Source of the DNA: JBIKIW01 sp044361365
GTDB taxonomy: Bacteria; Patescibacteriota; JACMRA01
Direction of reading: 5' to 3'
Assembly (NCBI GenBank): GCA_044361365.1
Contig: JBIKIW010000010.1
Span: forward strand, 1 to 40,674
DNA: 40,674 bases
Under the pieces are notes generated by a model, which was given only the letters and a program-made list of their open reading frames with translations, did no database searches and was not told the origin of the DNA. The translations under genes and the position numbers were made by a program. Below, in pieces: positions 1 to 9,162 of the stretch (positions are counted from its first letter, which is position 1; each line of letters opens with the position of its first letter).

Positions 1-131
1 TGTTTTTGTAGCGTCTATATCTACACAAAAATGATGAATTATTTTTTTTAAATTGTAATTGCTTAATCTTTATCTGTATATCATAGAAATTAGTTTAGTT
101 AGTGTTTGCTAACTAGTCTAGTTCCTTATAA

Positions 132-281
132 ATGTCTATCTACGAAGAATTAAACAGTACGGAAATTTCCTCCAAACTTAATTTAAACCCTGCAAATGTA
201 AGGCAAAGATTGAGCCGTAATCTCAAAAAACTACGCATAAAATGCTTTACTCTTTGGGAGGAGCTAAAAAAATCAAACTAA
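132..281 (+). CDS. Small sigma-70 region 4-like helix-turn-helix protein (49 aa)
   Basis: The ORF runs from ATG 132 to TAA 279-281. An in-frame TAA at 129-131 directly precedes the ATG, so it cannot extend upstream. The middle of the protein, around NPANVRQRLSRNLKKLR, has the pattern of the second helix-turn-helix of sigma-70/ECF region 4.2, which contacts the -35 element. A full ECF sigma factor is about 160-200 aa; region 2 is absent and I find no region 2-like frame in 1-131. It ends one base before the next ATG at 283, and that next gene looks like an anti-sigma-type membrane protein, which supports a sigma origin and translational coupling. It could be a stand-alone DNA-binding protein or the last piece of a decayed sigma gene. 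Confidence 0.5.
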   Translation: MSIYEELNSTEISSKLNLNPANVRQRLSRNLKKLRIKCFTLWEELKKSN

Positions 282-282
282 T

Positions 283-1749
283 ATGTCTGAAAAAAACCTA
301 CAAAACCCATTCAACAAAGAAGACTGGCTTTCAGAAATAGTCATTGCCGATAAAAATATCAAATCACTTTCAACCGAAACTTTTAACAATTTTACCCAAA
401 CCCACAAATCACATTTTTATATGTCCAAATACACACGTTTTATACAGTTTATTACTAAACACGCTTTCGTCACAGCACTTGCTACTTTTTTAATTATCGG
501 CACAATTGGTGTCTCAGCGGCAGAATTAATCGCACCTGAAAACTACAAACCCTCTAAAACTTTGGGAATCAAAGCAAAAGAATCTCCAAAATCAAACACA
601 GCGATTACAGCAACAGAAACTTCGTCGAGCTTATCAAGCAAAGAAGAAATTACAAATGTAAGCCTTAAAATTGTCACAATCACTCGTGAAAACAGAAGGT
701 TATGTCTAGATCAAATACCTTTGTTTACATATGCTAACCCTAATAACATCGTAGCTGTGTCAGAATATTTAGGTAAAGATTATCCTGTAATTTATTATCG
801 CTACGAAAATTCTCTATCAATTATTCCAGGTAAATATAAATTTAATGCTTACAATATCTCATCTGGTGGAGTTCAGTCAGAGCAAACAACTTGTGACTTT
901 CTTACTAAAAACAACACCAAGGCTGAGTTTTCTAAAGATGTTGAGATCAAAAAAGATACCGCTCCTATGATTTACTACAATGCAAGTGAACAAGTAGCCG
1001 ACAACTTCGCATTTCTTGATCAAACAAACCTATCAATTATCCCAGAACCACCTAAGTTTAGTCAAAATCCGATTACAAATATCCAGCCGACTATAATTTC
1101 TGATGATAACGGAAGAAAAGTAGAGCTACTAATTCCTAAAAATGAACCTCAAGAAGTTACTTTTTATTCTGAATTTTGCAAACCCTCTGGTGAAAAATTA
1201 TCGGCTGGCTTAAAAGGAACTCTTTTGACTAAAGTAGCTAATACTCAATGTCCCGAAATTCCAAATCCTCAAAACTATGAATATTGGAATAAAATTCAGT
1301 GGGATAATGGAAAAATTGGTTTTATCCAAGAAAGGTACACAAGTTTTATTTTTTACACCAACTCTACCAACACCAAGCAACAAAAGGAGCTTTTCACTGA
1401 TAGCGTTAAGCAATATCCTACTTGCAACACTTACCAGCTCCAAAAAGATTTAGATTTAGAATGCAAATTTGATCTAAAAGAAACCTCAGGCTTTGATTAC
1501 TTCATAAAAGATGGTCAGAAGTGGTTTTTAGCAAGCAGTGGAAACAATATCTACAGCTATCAAACTACTGTTAAATTAGATGAGACCAACAACTCATGCC
1601 TCATTAGCGACAACCAAATGGTCTGCAAAACCAGAGTTTTAAGTGTTAATAAGACCATAGATAAAGCGATGCTAGATTTAAGATATTCATCTGTAAAAAT
1701 AGACGGTGTTTATCCAAATATAGCTAACTTTACAACCAAAGCAGATTAA
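283..1749 (+). CDS. Membrane-anchored protein, possible anti-sigma factor (488 aa)
   Basis: The protein has about 58 cytoplasmic N-terminal residues, one membrane helix (about 60-80, ending in GTIGVSAAE), and a roughly 400-residue extracytoplasmic part with scattered cysteines and a Ser/Thr-rich linker near 100-120. The 'VSAAEL.AP..YKP' stretch after the helix resembles membrane proteins encoded beside sigma factors in other CPR genomes; this is from memory and is not proof. The start is one base after the region-4-like ORF. GGGAGGAG at about 256-263 lies some 19 bases upstream, which is far for a normal ribosome site. A hairpin terminator follows at 1771, so the two genes look like one unit. 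By topology it could be an anti-sigma or sensor protein; the enzymatic role, if any, is unknown. Confidence 0.5.
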   Translation: MSEKNLQNPFNKEDWLSEIVIADKNIKSLSTETFNNFTQTHKSHFYMSKYTRFIQFITKHAFVTALATFLIIGTIGVSAAELIAPENYKPSKTLGIKAKESPKSNTAITATETSSSLSSKEEITNVSLKIVTITRENRRLCLDQIPLFTYANPNNIVAVSEYLGKDYPVIYYRYENSLSIIPGKYKFNAYNISSGGVQSEQTTCDFLTKNNTKAEFSKDVEIKKDTAPMIYYNASEQVADNFAFLDQTNLSIIPEPPKFSQNPITNIQPTIISDDNGRKVELLIPKNEPQEVTFYSEFCKPSGEKLSAGLKGTLLTKVANTQCPEIPNPQNYEYWNKIQWDNGKIGFIQERYTSFIFYTNSTNTKQQKELFTDSVKQYPTCNTYQLQKDLDLECKFDLKETSGFDYFIKDGQKWFLASSGNNIYSYQTTVKLDETNNSCLISDNQMVCKTRVLSVNKTIDKAMLDLRYSSVKIDGVYPNIANFTTKAD

Positions 1750-1770
1750 TTTTACCAATCTAAAACAACT

Positions 1771-1793
1771 CCTCCCTCATATGGGAGGTTTTA
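1771..1793 (+). terminator. Rho-independent terminator
   Basis: The stem is CCTCCC (1771-1776) and GGGAGG (1783-1788) with loop TCATAT, followed by a T-rich run TTTTAATTT. It lies 22 bases after the stop of the membrane protein gene. Confidence 0.8.
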
Positions 1794-1867
1794 ATTTACT
1801 ATTCTACTGAAATCTAAAATAACCTACTTTACAAAGCAGATTTTCTAAATTATTTTGATGATTATTT

Positions 1868-3325
1868 ATGAAAAGAGCCAAGTTAGCAGTTACCAAAAAA
1901 ATTAAAAAGACTGATTTAAAAGAAAAAATATCTACCAAAAAAATTGAGACTGTGGATGAGAATTCTATCAAAAATGATTTTGCATCTAGTACTAAAGCAA
2001 ACTTGTCTCCGAAAAAAATGAAATCAGTCGCAGTACAAAAAGCTACACCGTCTCCTAAAAGTTATAAGCCAACTTTAAAGAAAAATATCAAAAAAGAAAA
2101 CTACACACCTGTTGTTAGTTCACAACCTGAGCCACAAAAACCAATCTCAACAAACTTTACCGAAACCAAAAAAGCTGATTCAAATTATAAATTTACCTTT
2201 CCAAAGATTAGTTTTAATCCTATAAAAACGATTAGAATTTGGGCTTTCAATTTTCAAAATAATTTTTTACAAAATCAAGCCACTCGAGTTGCTGCTGCGA
2301 TTTTACTAACTATTTTAGTTGTAGGTGGTTTTATTTATTTTAGTCGAAATGACTCACTGAATTTTAGCAAAAAAGATCCAGAACAAGTTTCCACAAATGC
2401 TTTAACTGAAAGCCCAGAATTTCAAAAGAACTTAAACAAACTAAGAAATATTAATTCCGCTTTAACCCCAGAAAGTATAGTTTATGATAGAATAAAATAT
2501 CAAGATTTGCCTGTATATCCAGAAGGGTGGGTAGAGCGAAATTTTACGGCTACAGAGCTTAGAAATAGCTTGGTTTCAGGACCTTCCGCTGACCCCGACA
2601 GTGATGGTTTAAACAATAAAGCTGAATTTTTATACGGTTCTGATCCTAAAAATAAATATTCACTTTGTGGTACTAATAATGGAGAAGCTAAGTGTCAAAA
2701 AACTGACAAAGAAAATGTAGATGCTCTTATTAGCCCACTAACAGGATTTGCAATAGAAGATAATCAAGATATTTTAGTTTCTAAACAAAATCAAGTTTTT
2801 TTGAAATCTGTACAAGAATCTTTCGAAGCTTCTTCTAAAGAAGGTGTTGATTTTACCATACTTTATCAAGAAAGCAAGTTGATTGATTTGTCTTCAGAGC
2901 TAGATCAAGACTCTTTTGTAGTAGTTCCAGATACCCGATCCAGTTTTACAGACTATATTGATACTCGTGTGAATATTTTGGATGCTCTTTTGACTGAAGA
3001 TGAAACCGACAATCAGCTTGGTAGTCTTTTGAGTGTTTATAAAACAAGCAAAGTGGAAGATCTTAAACAAATTTACGATAAATATGACAAACTTAATCAG
3101 GATTTATTAAAAGTTGGTGTGCCTGAAACATACAAAGGCTCACACAAAGCTCTTCTCATGCTGTTTCGTAAATTAAAAACCTTAGTCAAACACAGGCAAG
3201 TCGGGTTTGAAAATCAAACAACCTCATCTGCTGATTACCTAGCCAAAAGTAAAAAATTAGCAGTTGAAGTTGTCTGGTCGTATCGAAGAATGGACAACGA
3301 ATTACAAAAATTAAGTAAAAATTGA
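1868..3325 (+). CDS. Membrane protein with a DxDxDG calcium-binding-type repeat, in secretion/pilus cluster (485 aa)
   Basis: The first ~120 residues are Lys/Ser/Pro-rich and low in complexity, followed by one membrane helix (about 138-158, RVAAAILLTILVVGGFIYF). Outside the membrane there is a thrombospondin type 3-like calcium loop, DPDSDGLNNKAEFLYGSDP (about 237-256). The rest is predicted helical, with a C-terminal motif VPETYKGSHKALL. Similar 'VPE...H..L' helical proteins occur near secretion genes of CPR bacteria; this is recall, not a search. It is first of three genes leading to the PilB-like ATPase, so it may be a structural or platform component. Specific function unknown. Confidence 0.6.
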   Translation: MKRAKLAVTKKIKKTDLKEKISTKKIETVDENSIKNDFASSTKANLSPKKMKSVAVQKATPSPKSYKPTLKKNIKKENYTPVVSSQPEPQKPISTNFTETKKADSNYKFTFPKISFNPIKTIRIWAFNFQNNFLQNQATRVAAAILLTILVVGGFIYFSRNDSLNFSKKDPEQVSTNALTESPEFQKNLNKLRNINSALTPESIVYDRIKYQDLPVYPEGWVERNFTATELRNSLVSGPSADPDSDGLNNKAEFLYGSDPKNKYSLCGTNNGEAKCQKTDKENVDALISPLTGFAIEDNQDILVSKQNQVFLKSVQESFEASSKEGVDFTILYQESKLIDLSSELDQDSFVVVPDTRSSFTDYIDTRVNILDALLTEDETDNQLGSLLSVYKTSKVEDLKQIYDKYDKLNQDLLKVGVPETYKGSHKALLMLFRKLKTLVKHRQVGFENQTTSSADYLAKSKKLAVEVVWSYRRMDNELQKLSKN

Positions 3326-3350
3326 CATTAGCTGAAAGGTGAACTAAAAT
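3322..3350 (+). promoter_or_regulatory. Sigma-70-type promoter for the 3405 gene
   Basis: TTGACA at 3322-3327, a 17-base spacer, then TAAAAT at 3345-3350. The -35 box overlaps the stop codon of the previous gene. Predicted start of transcription is near 3357, about 48 bases before ATG 3405. This is among the clearest -35/-10 pairs in the window. Confidence 0.55.
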
Positions 3351-3404
3351 ATAAATATAAACCAACCAAAAAAGTTGGAATTCAAACAAAAATAAATATC
3401 TAAA

Positions 3405-4904
3405 ATGAATCTTTTTTTAAAAAACTTTAACAAGTTTGTAGCTGGCTTAATAATAGTTTTATCTAGTACGTTTGTATTTGCAGCTGGTGGGTCAAACTTA
3501 ATGGCTGTGCGTGACTATGACGCCAGTATTGGACTCCTAAGCAGACCTGCAAAAACTTGGAGCAGCTTAGCAAAATTCTTTAAACCTTTACAAACTGAAG
3601 CCGTTGGGGAGTGTCCGCCTACTGGTGTATGTGCTTCAGAAGCATCCTTAAAAATTTTAGTTACTAAATTTAGCTTTGAATCTGCCATAAACAAACTCCT
3701 GAGAAATATAGTTATGGAGTTTGTAAAAGGAATGATAGATTTTTTAAAAAAACAATTTAACAACTTTTTAAAAATAGTGGCAAACTGGTCAAAAAAGGTT
3801 TTGGGCTTAAAATTAAACACTTCGCACATAAAAAGATTCGTAGGACTGCAATCCTATACTCAATATAACTTAGCCAAAGGGCAAGTAAATAAGATTTTTG
3901 ATAAGACGTTCGGACCATTAGAAGATACAGGTGATAAAAATGCTCTGAAACAAACCAAAGCCTTAATGGTTACAGCTACTGCTACCTACGAAATAGCGGA
4001 AACAATGGATACCGCTGACAGCTCAAACCCTGGACAATCAAACTCATTATTGAAACCAAATACTGCTAAATTTAAAACTGATATTCTAGATAGTCTAGAG
4101 GGAATTTTACAAGAGAGTTGCAAAGTAAATCAATTATCTGTCAAACCTTCAAGCTCACCATTAGAAGATGCAGTTTTAGTGTCAAAAGGTGTTTTAAATA
4201 AACAATGCTTGGGCATTACAAGTAGCGTAAACGAAGTTTCCCTAAACTTAGATTTAAGACAAAAAGAGATAGCAAAACAAGTTACCGAAGCAAATTCTCC
4301 AGGTAATTTAAGTTTAGGTGAAAGCGACACTTGCGGAGTGGGGATATTTGATACAGCAGACTTATCTGAAGAGAATAGTCAATTTGAGGTCACTGTTAGT
4401 GAGGGTTTTGACGCCTCCAAATACGGCTATAAATCCACTGCTGATTTTTCAAATCCTGTAGTAGCTAGTAGTTTTGGTGTAACTGAGGGGAAAACCGTTT
4501 TTGGGCTTGGTAGGTCAGAATGCGAATTGGCAAACACTGCCAAACAAAACGCAGCAGCTCTTGCTGAAGTTAACAAAAAGAAAGATGCCCCTGAAACAGA
4601 GAGTCTAACAGATGTTTTCTTTAAGACCCTAAAAGATTTTGCCACTGAGATATTTGATTCTTTAGCTAAAATTTTAACTAAATATATCGACAAAAATTTG
4701 AAAAAAATAACTAAATCGATTAGTAAAATGGGTTTAAAACAAATTTCCTCACCACTTTCCAAAGCATTTGGTGAATTTAGAGGAGATATAAATAAAGGCT
4801 TAAAAGACCAAATAAAAGATGCTCGAGGTGAAGTAATAAAGGGAATAGATAATTTACAATATCCACCTATGCCTAGTGATAATGGTAGAGATTTTAGTAT
4901 TTAA
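3405..4904 (+). CDS. Secreted/periplasmic protein of the secretion or pilus cluster (499 aa)
   Basis: An N-terminal signal sequence is visible (NKFVAGLIIVLSSTFVFAAGG, likely cleaved after FVFA near residue 27). The mature part is mostly helical. Amphipathic, Lys/Phe-rich stretches lie near residues 85-145 and again near 400-470; these could be membrane-associating helices. Cysteines are scattered through the mature part, starting with a CPPTGVC pair near residue 70. There is no enzyme motif that I recognise. The gene is 9 bases upstream of the PilB/GspE-like ATPase and probably co-transcribed with it, so a role in the same envelope machine is inferred. No pilin-type prepilin peptidase site is present at the N-terminus, so it is not an obvious pilin. 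Confidence 0.6.
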   Translation: MNLFLKNFNKFVAGLIIVLSSTFVFAAGGSNLMAVRDYDASIGLLSRPAKTWSSLAKFFKPLQTEAVGECPPTGVCASEASLKILVTKFSFESAINKLLRNIVMEFVKGMIDFLKKQFNNFLKIVANWSKKVLGLKLNTSHIKRFVGLQSYTQYNLAKGQVNKIFDKTFGPLEDTGDKNALKQTKALMVTATATYEIAETMDTADSSNPGQSNSLLKPNTAKFKTDILDSLEGILQESCKVNQLSVKPSSSPLEDAVLVSKGVLNKQCLGITSSVNEVSLNLDLRQKEIAKQVTEANSPGNLSLGESDTCGVGIFDTADLSEENSQFEVTVSEGFDASKYGYKSTADFSNPVVASSFGVTEGKTVFGLGRSECELANTAKQNAAALAEVNKKKDAPETESLTDVFFKTLKDFATEIFDSLAKILTKYIDKNLKKITKSISKMGLKQISSPLSKAFGEFRGDINKGLKDQIKDARGEVIKGIDNLQYPPMPSDNGRDFSI

Positions 4905-4913
4905 TTAAAAAAT

Positions 4914-6614
4914 ATGTCGATTAGCGTTAATACAACTACTCTTCCTAAAGGTGTAAATTTAAAGACTGGTAATCCCATAAAACTAAGTCGTGTTAGTAGA
5001 GTTAGAAGTGACTTAAATAGGATTTACACTGAGTCTGAAACAAAAGCCAGGGCTAAAATGTTTGACCTTCAATACGTTGACCTTTACGGATTTCCAATAG
5101 ATACAAATCATCTAATTTTTTTACCAAAAGAAGACTGTCAACGCCTAAAAATGGGAGTTTTTTCAATACGTAATAAGGAGGTTTTTTTAGCCACTCCAAG
5201 CCTTGGACACCCTGGGCAAAAAGAATACTGCCAAAAAATTACTAGCGAACACTGGAAACCAAAAATATTTGTTTGTTCAGACTTGAGCTTTGATAAAATT
5301 TTGCAAACCTACGAATATGTTGTGGAAGTCCAACAAATTAGCGACGAAATAAATTTAAGCGATAAATCCTTAGAAGAAGCAAAAGATACTGAATTAAATC
5401 TAAAGGCTTTAAATAAAAAGTTACAATCAATCTCCATGAGTAGTTTTTTGGAGACTTTACTTGTTTCAGCTCTAGAAAGTAGGTCTTCAGATATTCACTT
5501 TGAGCCAGAAAAAGAGACTTACAACATTCGCTTTCGTATCGATGGAGTATTGCAAACGGTAGCTCAGCTTCCTGTAGAAATGGTAAAACCTATCGAGAGT
5601 CGTTTAAAAATTGTTTCAGGATTAAAGTTAAATGTGGATAATATACCTCAAGATGGTCGGTTTAGTTTCAATGCAGAGGCAAAAGAAATTGACGTTAGAG
5701 TTTCTATGTTGCCTTCAAATTACGGTTATTCTGTGGTTATGAGACTTCTTGGAACTGGGCAAGTTTTATTAAATTTAGATGCTCTTGGTTTTGTGGGGCT
5801 AGCTAAAAAGAGAGTCTTGGCGGCTGTAAACAAACCACAGGGAATGATTCTGACGACAGGGCCTACTGGAAGTGGAAAAACCACAACTTTATACACCATT
5901 TTGAAACATTTAAACGATGGTCAAAGTAAGATTATCACACTAGAAGACCCAATTGAGTACAAGCTAAGCGGGCTTTCTCAAACACAAATTGATATTCCAG
6001 CTGGCTACACGTTTGCTTCAGGGTTAAGGTCAATTTTACGACAAGATCCTGATGTAGTAATGGTAGGAGAAATTCGAGACGAAGACACGGCTGAAGTTGC
6101 TGTGCAAGCTGCCCTAACAGGTCACCAAGTGCTTTCTACAATCCACACCAACGATGCAGCTGGATCTATTCCTAGAATTTTGGAGCTAGATATCGAAGGT
6201 TTTTTGTTGGCCGACTCTTTATCTGCTGTTATTGGGCAAAGGTTGATTCGTAGAATTTGCGACTACTGCAAAGAGCCAGTGAGTCTCACCGATGAGCAAA
6301 AAGAGGTGGTAAATCGTGAATTATCTAAAATTTCTGATAAAGCTGAGGTTCTTATCCCAGAACATATTGTTTTTCATCACGGAAAAGGTTGTGATAAATG
6401 TAATGGTCTTGGTTATAAAGGAAGAGTAGGTGCCTACGAGGTTTTATCAGTTACTGATGGTCTTCGAGAACTTCTCTCCCAAGAACATATCTCCACAGTC
6501 CAAGTCCGCCAAATAGCTGAATCTGAAGGAATGCTTACCATGCTTCAAGATGCAATTTTAAAGGCCATAAGTGGCATTACAACTTTAGAAGAAATTATGG
6601 AAAACATTGCTTAA
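4914..6614 (+). CDS. GspE/PilB-type secretion ATPase (566 aa)
   Basis: This is a hexameric ATPase of the type II secretion/type IV pilus assembly family, acting at the inner face of the membrane. Visible motifs are Walker A GPTGSGKTT (316-324), the Asp box after it (TLEDPIEY, 342-349), Walker B DVVMVGEIRD (380-389), the His box (LSTIHTNDA), and the family's zinc tetracysteine C449/C452/C493/C496. The N-terminal part (1-150) is divergent from MshEN domains. Length and C-terminal order fit PilB/GspE rather than the shorter PilT. Neither PilC nor pilin genes are in the window, so whether it drives a pilus, DNA uptake or secretion is open. It has no clear ribosome site and starts 9 bases after the upstream stop. 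Confidence 0.95.
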   Translation: MSISVNTTTLPKGVNLKTGNPIKLSRVSRVRSDLNRIYTESETKARAKMFDLQYVDLYGFPIDTNHLIFLPKEDCQRLKMGVFSIRNKEVFLATPSLGHPGQKEYCQKITSEHWKPKIFVCSDLSFDKILQTYEYVVEVQQISDEINLSDKSLEEAKDTELNLKALNKKLQSISMSSFLETLLVSALESRSSDIHFEPEKETYNIRFRIDGVLQTVAQLPVEMVKPIESRLKIVSGLKLNVDNIPQDGRFSFNAEAKEIDVRVSMLPSNYGYSVVMRLLGTGQVLLNLDALGFVGLAKKRVLAAVNKPQGMILTTGPTGSGKTTTLYTILKHLNDGQSKIITLEDPIEYKLSGLSQTQIDIPAGYTFASGLRSILRQDPDVVMVGEIRDEDTAEVAVQAALTGHQVLSTIHTNDAAGSIPRILELDIEGFLLADSLSAVIGQRLIRRICDYCKEPVSLTDEQKEVVNRELSKISDKAEVLIPEHIVFHHGKGCDKCNGLGYKGRVGAYEVLSVTDGLRELLSQEHISTVQVRQIAESEGMLTMLQDAILKAISGITTLEEIMENIA

Positions 6615-6753
6615 TTAAGAGATTCACTGTGGTTAACATTCTTATCTTAAAAGCAAACTTTGGCACTCTATTTTATACTTAAACCTAAATTATAGCTAAA
6701 CCATGTTTAAAGTAGACAACGAAGACGAGAACTGTCTGAGCTTTAAAATCTTT

Positions 6754-6860
6754 TACACCCAAACCTAAGTCAAAATACACAAAGAAAAGACTACAACTAT
6801 TTGAATGGAATGAGTTTTGTAGGCTTTGAGTGTGTATTCCGGGTAGCGGGTTTGAGTGTA
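6754..6860 (+). repeat. Dispersed inverted-repeat element, copy A
   Basis: Left end TACACCCAAACC, right end GGTTTGAGTGTA, with the family core (GACTACAACTATTTGAATGG followed by AATGAGTTTTGTAGGC) between. It lies between the convergent ATPase and solute-binding protein genes, where it could also end transcription from both sides. The rest of 6615-6888 has no gene. A piece TATACTTAAACCTAAATTA at about 6674-6692 resembles the left end of a second, decayed copy. Confidence 0.8.
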
Positions 6861-6888
6861 TCAACTAGCTCAATGCAGTAAATCTAGC

Positions 6889-8853
6889 TTACCTGAACTG
6901 TCTCTTAGTTTGAATATAATACCTTGGAATATTAAGATAAAGTTGGTCGTTGAAAGTTAAGAAGTTTGGAAAATTCTGACCAAGGTTGGTTACTCTAGTA
7001 GATAAATTTACTTCTTGTTTGGTACGAAATAGATTTGCACTAACAAATTGATTTTTAAAAAACTCTGTAAGCTGATCTTTACTTGCTTGATCTTGAAAAT
7101 TCTTATCGCTGTAAGTTTTTAAGGCATCTTCAATTTTTCTTCCCTCCACTCTTTCATTTTGTGTTATATTGGAAACGTTTCTTCCTGAGAAACCGTAGAT
7201 TGGATAAAGATTGGCATTTAAAAGTGTAGTTGGAATCAAGGCAATGTGATAATTCTTTTGATTTAATTCGTCTTCAATCGTAGCAGCTGTAGCATATTTT
7301 ACAGTCGCTGGAAGTCCAATTTGTTGTAAAATATTTTGAATTATACTAGCAAAAGATTGAAATTCGTCCAAAGCTAAAAGAGTTATTTCTGGGTTTTGTC
7401 CAAAAATTTGAACTTGCTTTATGTTGTTTCGCTCGTCATTTGTGATAGTATAAATTTTACTTCCACGACTATTTGCTTGATCCAACAAGGATGCTTCAGG
7501 ATTGACACAATCAGGGGTATAGTTTTGACCTAATTGTAAAGGTAGAAGCCTCTTACCAGTCGGTAAAACTTCACTTATTTCCTTTAATTGATTACCAAAA
7601 TCATATGTTATGAAATTACAAATCAAATATTTTCGAAGTCCTTGGTTTATAAAATAACCTTCCAAGCTTCCACGGCTAGCTTGAATATTTAAAAATAAAG
7701 AAAAGTATGTGTTTGTAGGGATGACTTTTTGCTGCAAGCCAGTTATTTCTTGAACTTTTTTTGATGAATATGGATTTGCTGGAGATAAAAACCTACTAAA
7801 AAAATCTACTTTTTTTTGACTTGCTTCTCTTTGCAAAGAACTTTTCTCACTTCCACCTTTATCTTCTATCTGATCAACTATTTTAAAAACATATCGATCC
7901 AAATAAGGAGCTTCTCCAAAATTCTGAATCGAATTTCTTTTCAAAACAACGAGACTGTATTGAAAGTTTTTCTGAATTGGGTTTTGGACTTCTTGGTTAG
8001 AACTTGAATCTGGATCTGTTGTAAGCTGAGGGAAAACAAAATAACCAGAAGAAACCGCTGGCTGCAAAGATTTTGGACCAGTAGCTAGCTCACCATTTTT
8101 AGCCGAATTATAAAATTTTTCAGAAATTGGCGTAAAGTTTGCCAAATAGATTAGCTGTGGGTTTGAACCAACTGTAGCATTGTTTGGTCGAATCTCAAAC
8201 TCTCTGGAGTTACTCTCTGCCACAATTTCATAGTTTAAAAATACCTGTCTGAACTCAGCATTTCCTCCCTCCTCCTTTATTCTTTCAAATGAATAAATCA
8301 TGTCATCCACAGTTATCGGACTTCCATCTGACCAGCGAATGTTATCTTTTAACTTAAATTTTAGTATTTTGTAAGGATTAGCACCATCTTTATCCAAAAC
8401 CCAACTAGGCTTTTCAGCCAACAAGATTGGGGTGATAGCAGGCTGATTTCCTGTATAATTATTAAAATCAGGAAATTCTACTTTATACAAAGGATGATAA
8501 AGTAAGTTATTAACTTTAGTTTCTAACTCGCTGGTAGATTCCAAAACTGGATTTAACCGCTTAACCTGCTGACCCAAAACCACTTCCCGAAAATCACCTC
8601 CACTGCTAGCTACTTCAACCGTTAATAAATAGTACAAGCCACTACTCAAAAAACCTATTGAAATAATCATTCCGACTATTGCAACTGTTAAACCAACTTT
8701 TAAGTAATAAGGAGCTAAAAAAACTGATTTCAAAATTCTCCTAGGCTGAAGAAAATAGCTCCAATTTATTGGCCAAGAGTGTTGCAAGAATTCAACAAGT
8801 TCTTGATAAACGTCTTTCCAAGTTTTTTGCCAGAATGATTTTTTAGATGGCAT
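6889..8853 (-). CDS. Membrane-anchored extracellular solute-binding protein, family 5 (654 aa)
   Basis: The family 5 signature of peptide-binding proteins (OppA/DppA type) is clear near 171-193: NIRWSDGSPITVDDMIYSF. Unlike typical secreted binding proteins, it begins with about 50 cytosolic residues and a membrane helix (about 53-77), so it stays anchored with the binding domain outside. The usual long family fold follows to the C-terminus. No permease or ATPase genes for a peptide transporter are next to it, so the partner transporter must lie elsewhere or the protein works alone. It is 24 bases downstream of secG on the same strand and probably read with it. Ligand unknown. Confidence 0.85.
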   Translation of the reverse strand: MPSKKSFWQKTWKDVYQELVEFLQHSWPINWSYFLQPRRILKSVFLAPYYLKVGLTVAIVGMIISIGFLSSGLYYLLTVEVASSGGDFREVVLGQQVKRLNPVLESTSELETKVNNLLYHPLYKVEFPDFNNYTGNQPAITPILLAEKPSWVLDKDGANPYKILKFKLKDNIRWSDGSPITVDDMIYSFERIKEEGGNAEFRQVFLNYEIVAESNSREFEIRPNNATVGSNPQLIYLANFTPISEKFYNSAKNGELATGPKSLQPAVSSGYFVFPQLTTDPDSSSNQEVQNPIQKNFQYSLVVLKRNSIQNFGEAPYLDRYVFKIVDQIEDKGGSEKSSLQREASQKKVDFFSRFLSPANPYSSKKVQEITGLQQKVIPTNTYFSLFLNIQASRGSLEGYFINQGLRKYLICNFITYDFGNQLKEISEVLPTGKRLLPLQLGQNYTPDCVNPEASLLDQANSRGSKIYTITNDERNNIKQVQIFGQNPEITLLALDEFQSFASIIQNILQQIGLPATVKYATAATIEDELNQKNYHIALIPTTLLNANLYPIYGFSGRNVSNITQNERVEGRKIEDALKTYSDKNFQDQASKDQLTEFFKNQFVSANLFRTKQEVNLSTRVTNLGQNFPNFLTFNDQLYLNIPRYYIQTKRQFR

Positions 8854-8877
8854 AATGAGCGTTTGCTCTATTTAGTT

Positions 8878-9114
8878 TTAGATATAAAGATCTACAATTC
8901 TCAAAACTACAAACAGAACAATTAGAATAATAGTAAAATTTACCACCCATTTTTCGATACCTCTTCTTGTTAAATAAACTTCATTACTTCCTCCAAACGA
9001 ACTTGATAAACCAGCTCCTCTGTTTTGCATTAAAATAAGAATAACAGCCAATATCAAACAAATAGTTTGGGCTGGTAGTAAATATGGGGAAATGGTGGTA
9101 AGAAAGCTTGGCAT
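8878..9114 (-). CDS. secG: Preprotein translocase subunit SecG (78 aa)
   Basis: SecG is the small accessory subunit of the SecYEG membrane channel. Two membrane helices (about 9-26 and 54-76) flank the conserved cytoplasmic loop QNRGAGLSSSFGGSNEVYLT followed by RRGIEKW. The length matches the family. It has its own promoter-like pair just upstream (9131-9158) and is followed at 24 bases by the solute-binding protein gene. Confidence 0.93.
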   Translation of the reverse strand: MPSFLTTISPYLLPAQTICLILAVILILMQNRGAGLSSSFGGSNEVYLTRRGIEKWVVNFTIILIVLFVVLRIVDLYI

Positions 9115-9130
9115 ATCAATAATAGTTTAG

Positions 9131-9158
9131 TTTATAAAATCAAATACAATTCTGTCAA
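9131..9158 (-). promoter_or_regulatory. Promoter of secG
   Basis: Read on the minus strand: TTGACA (9158-9153), a 16-base spacer, then TATAAA (9136-9131). It lies between the pyrophosphatase stop and the secG start. Confidence 0.5.
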
Positions 9159-9162
9159 CAGG

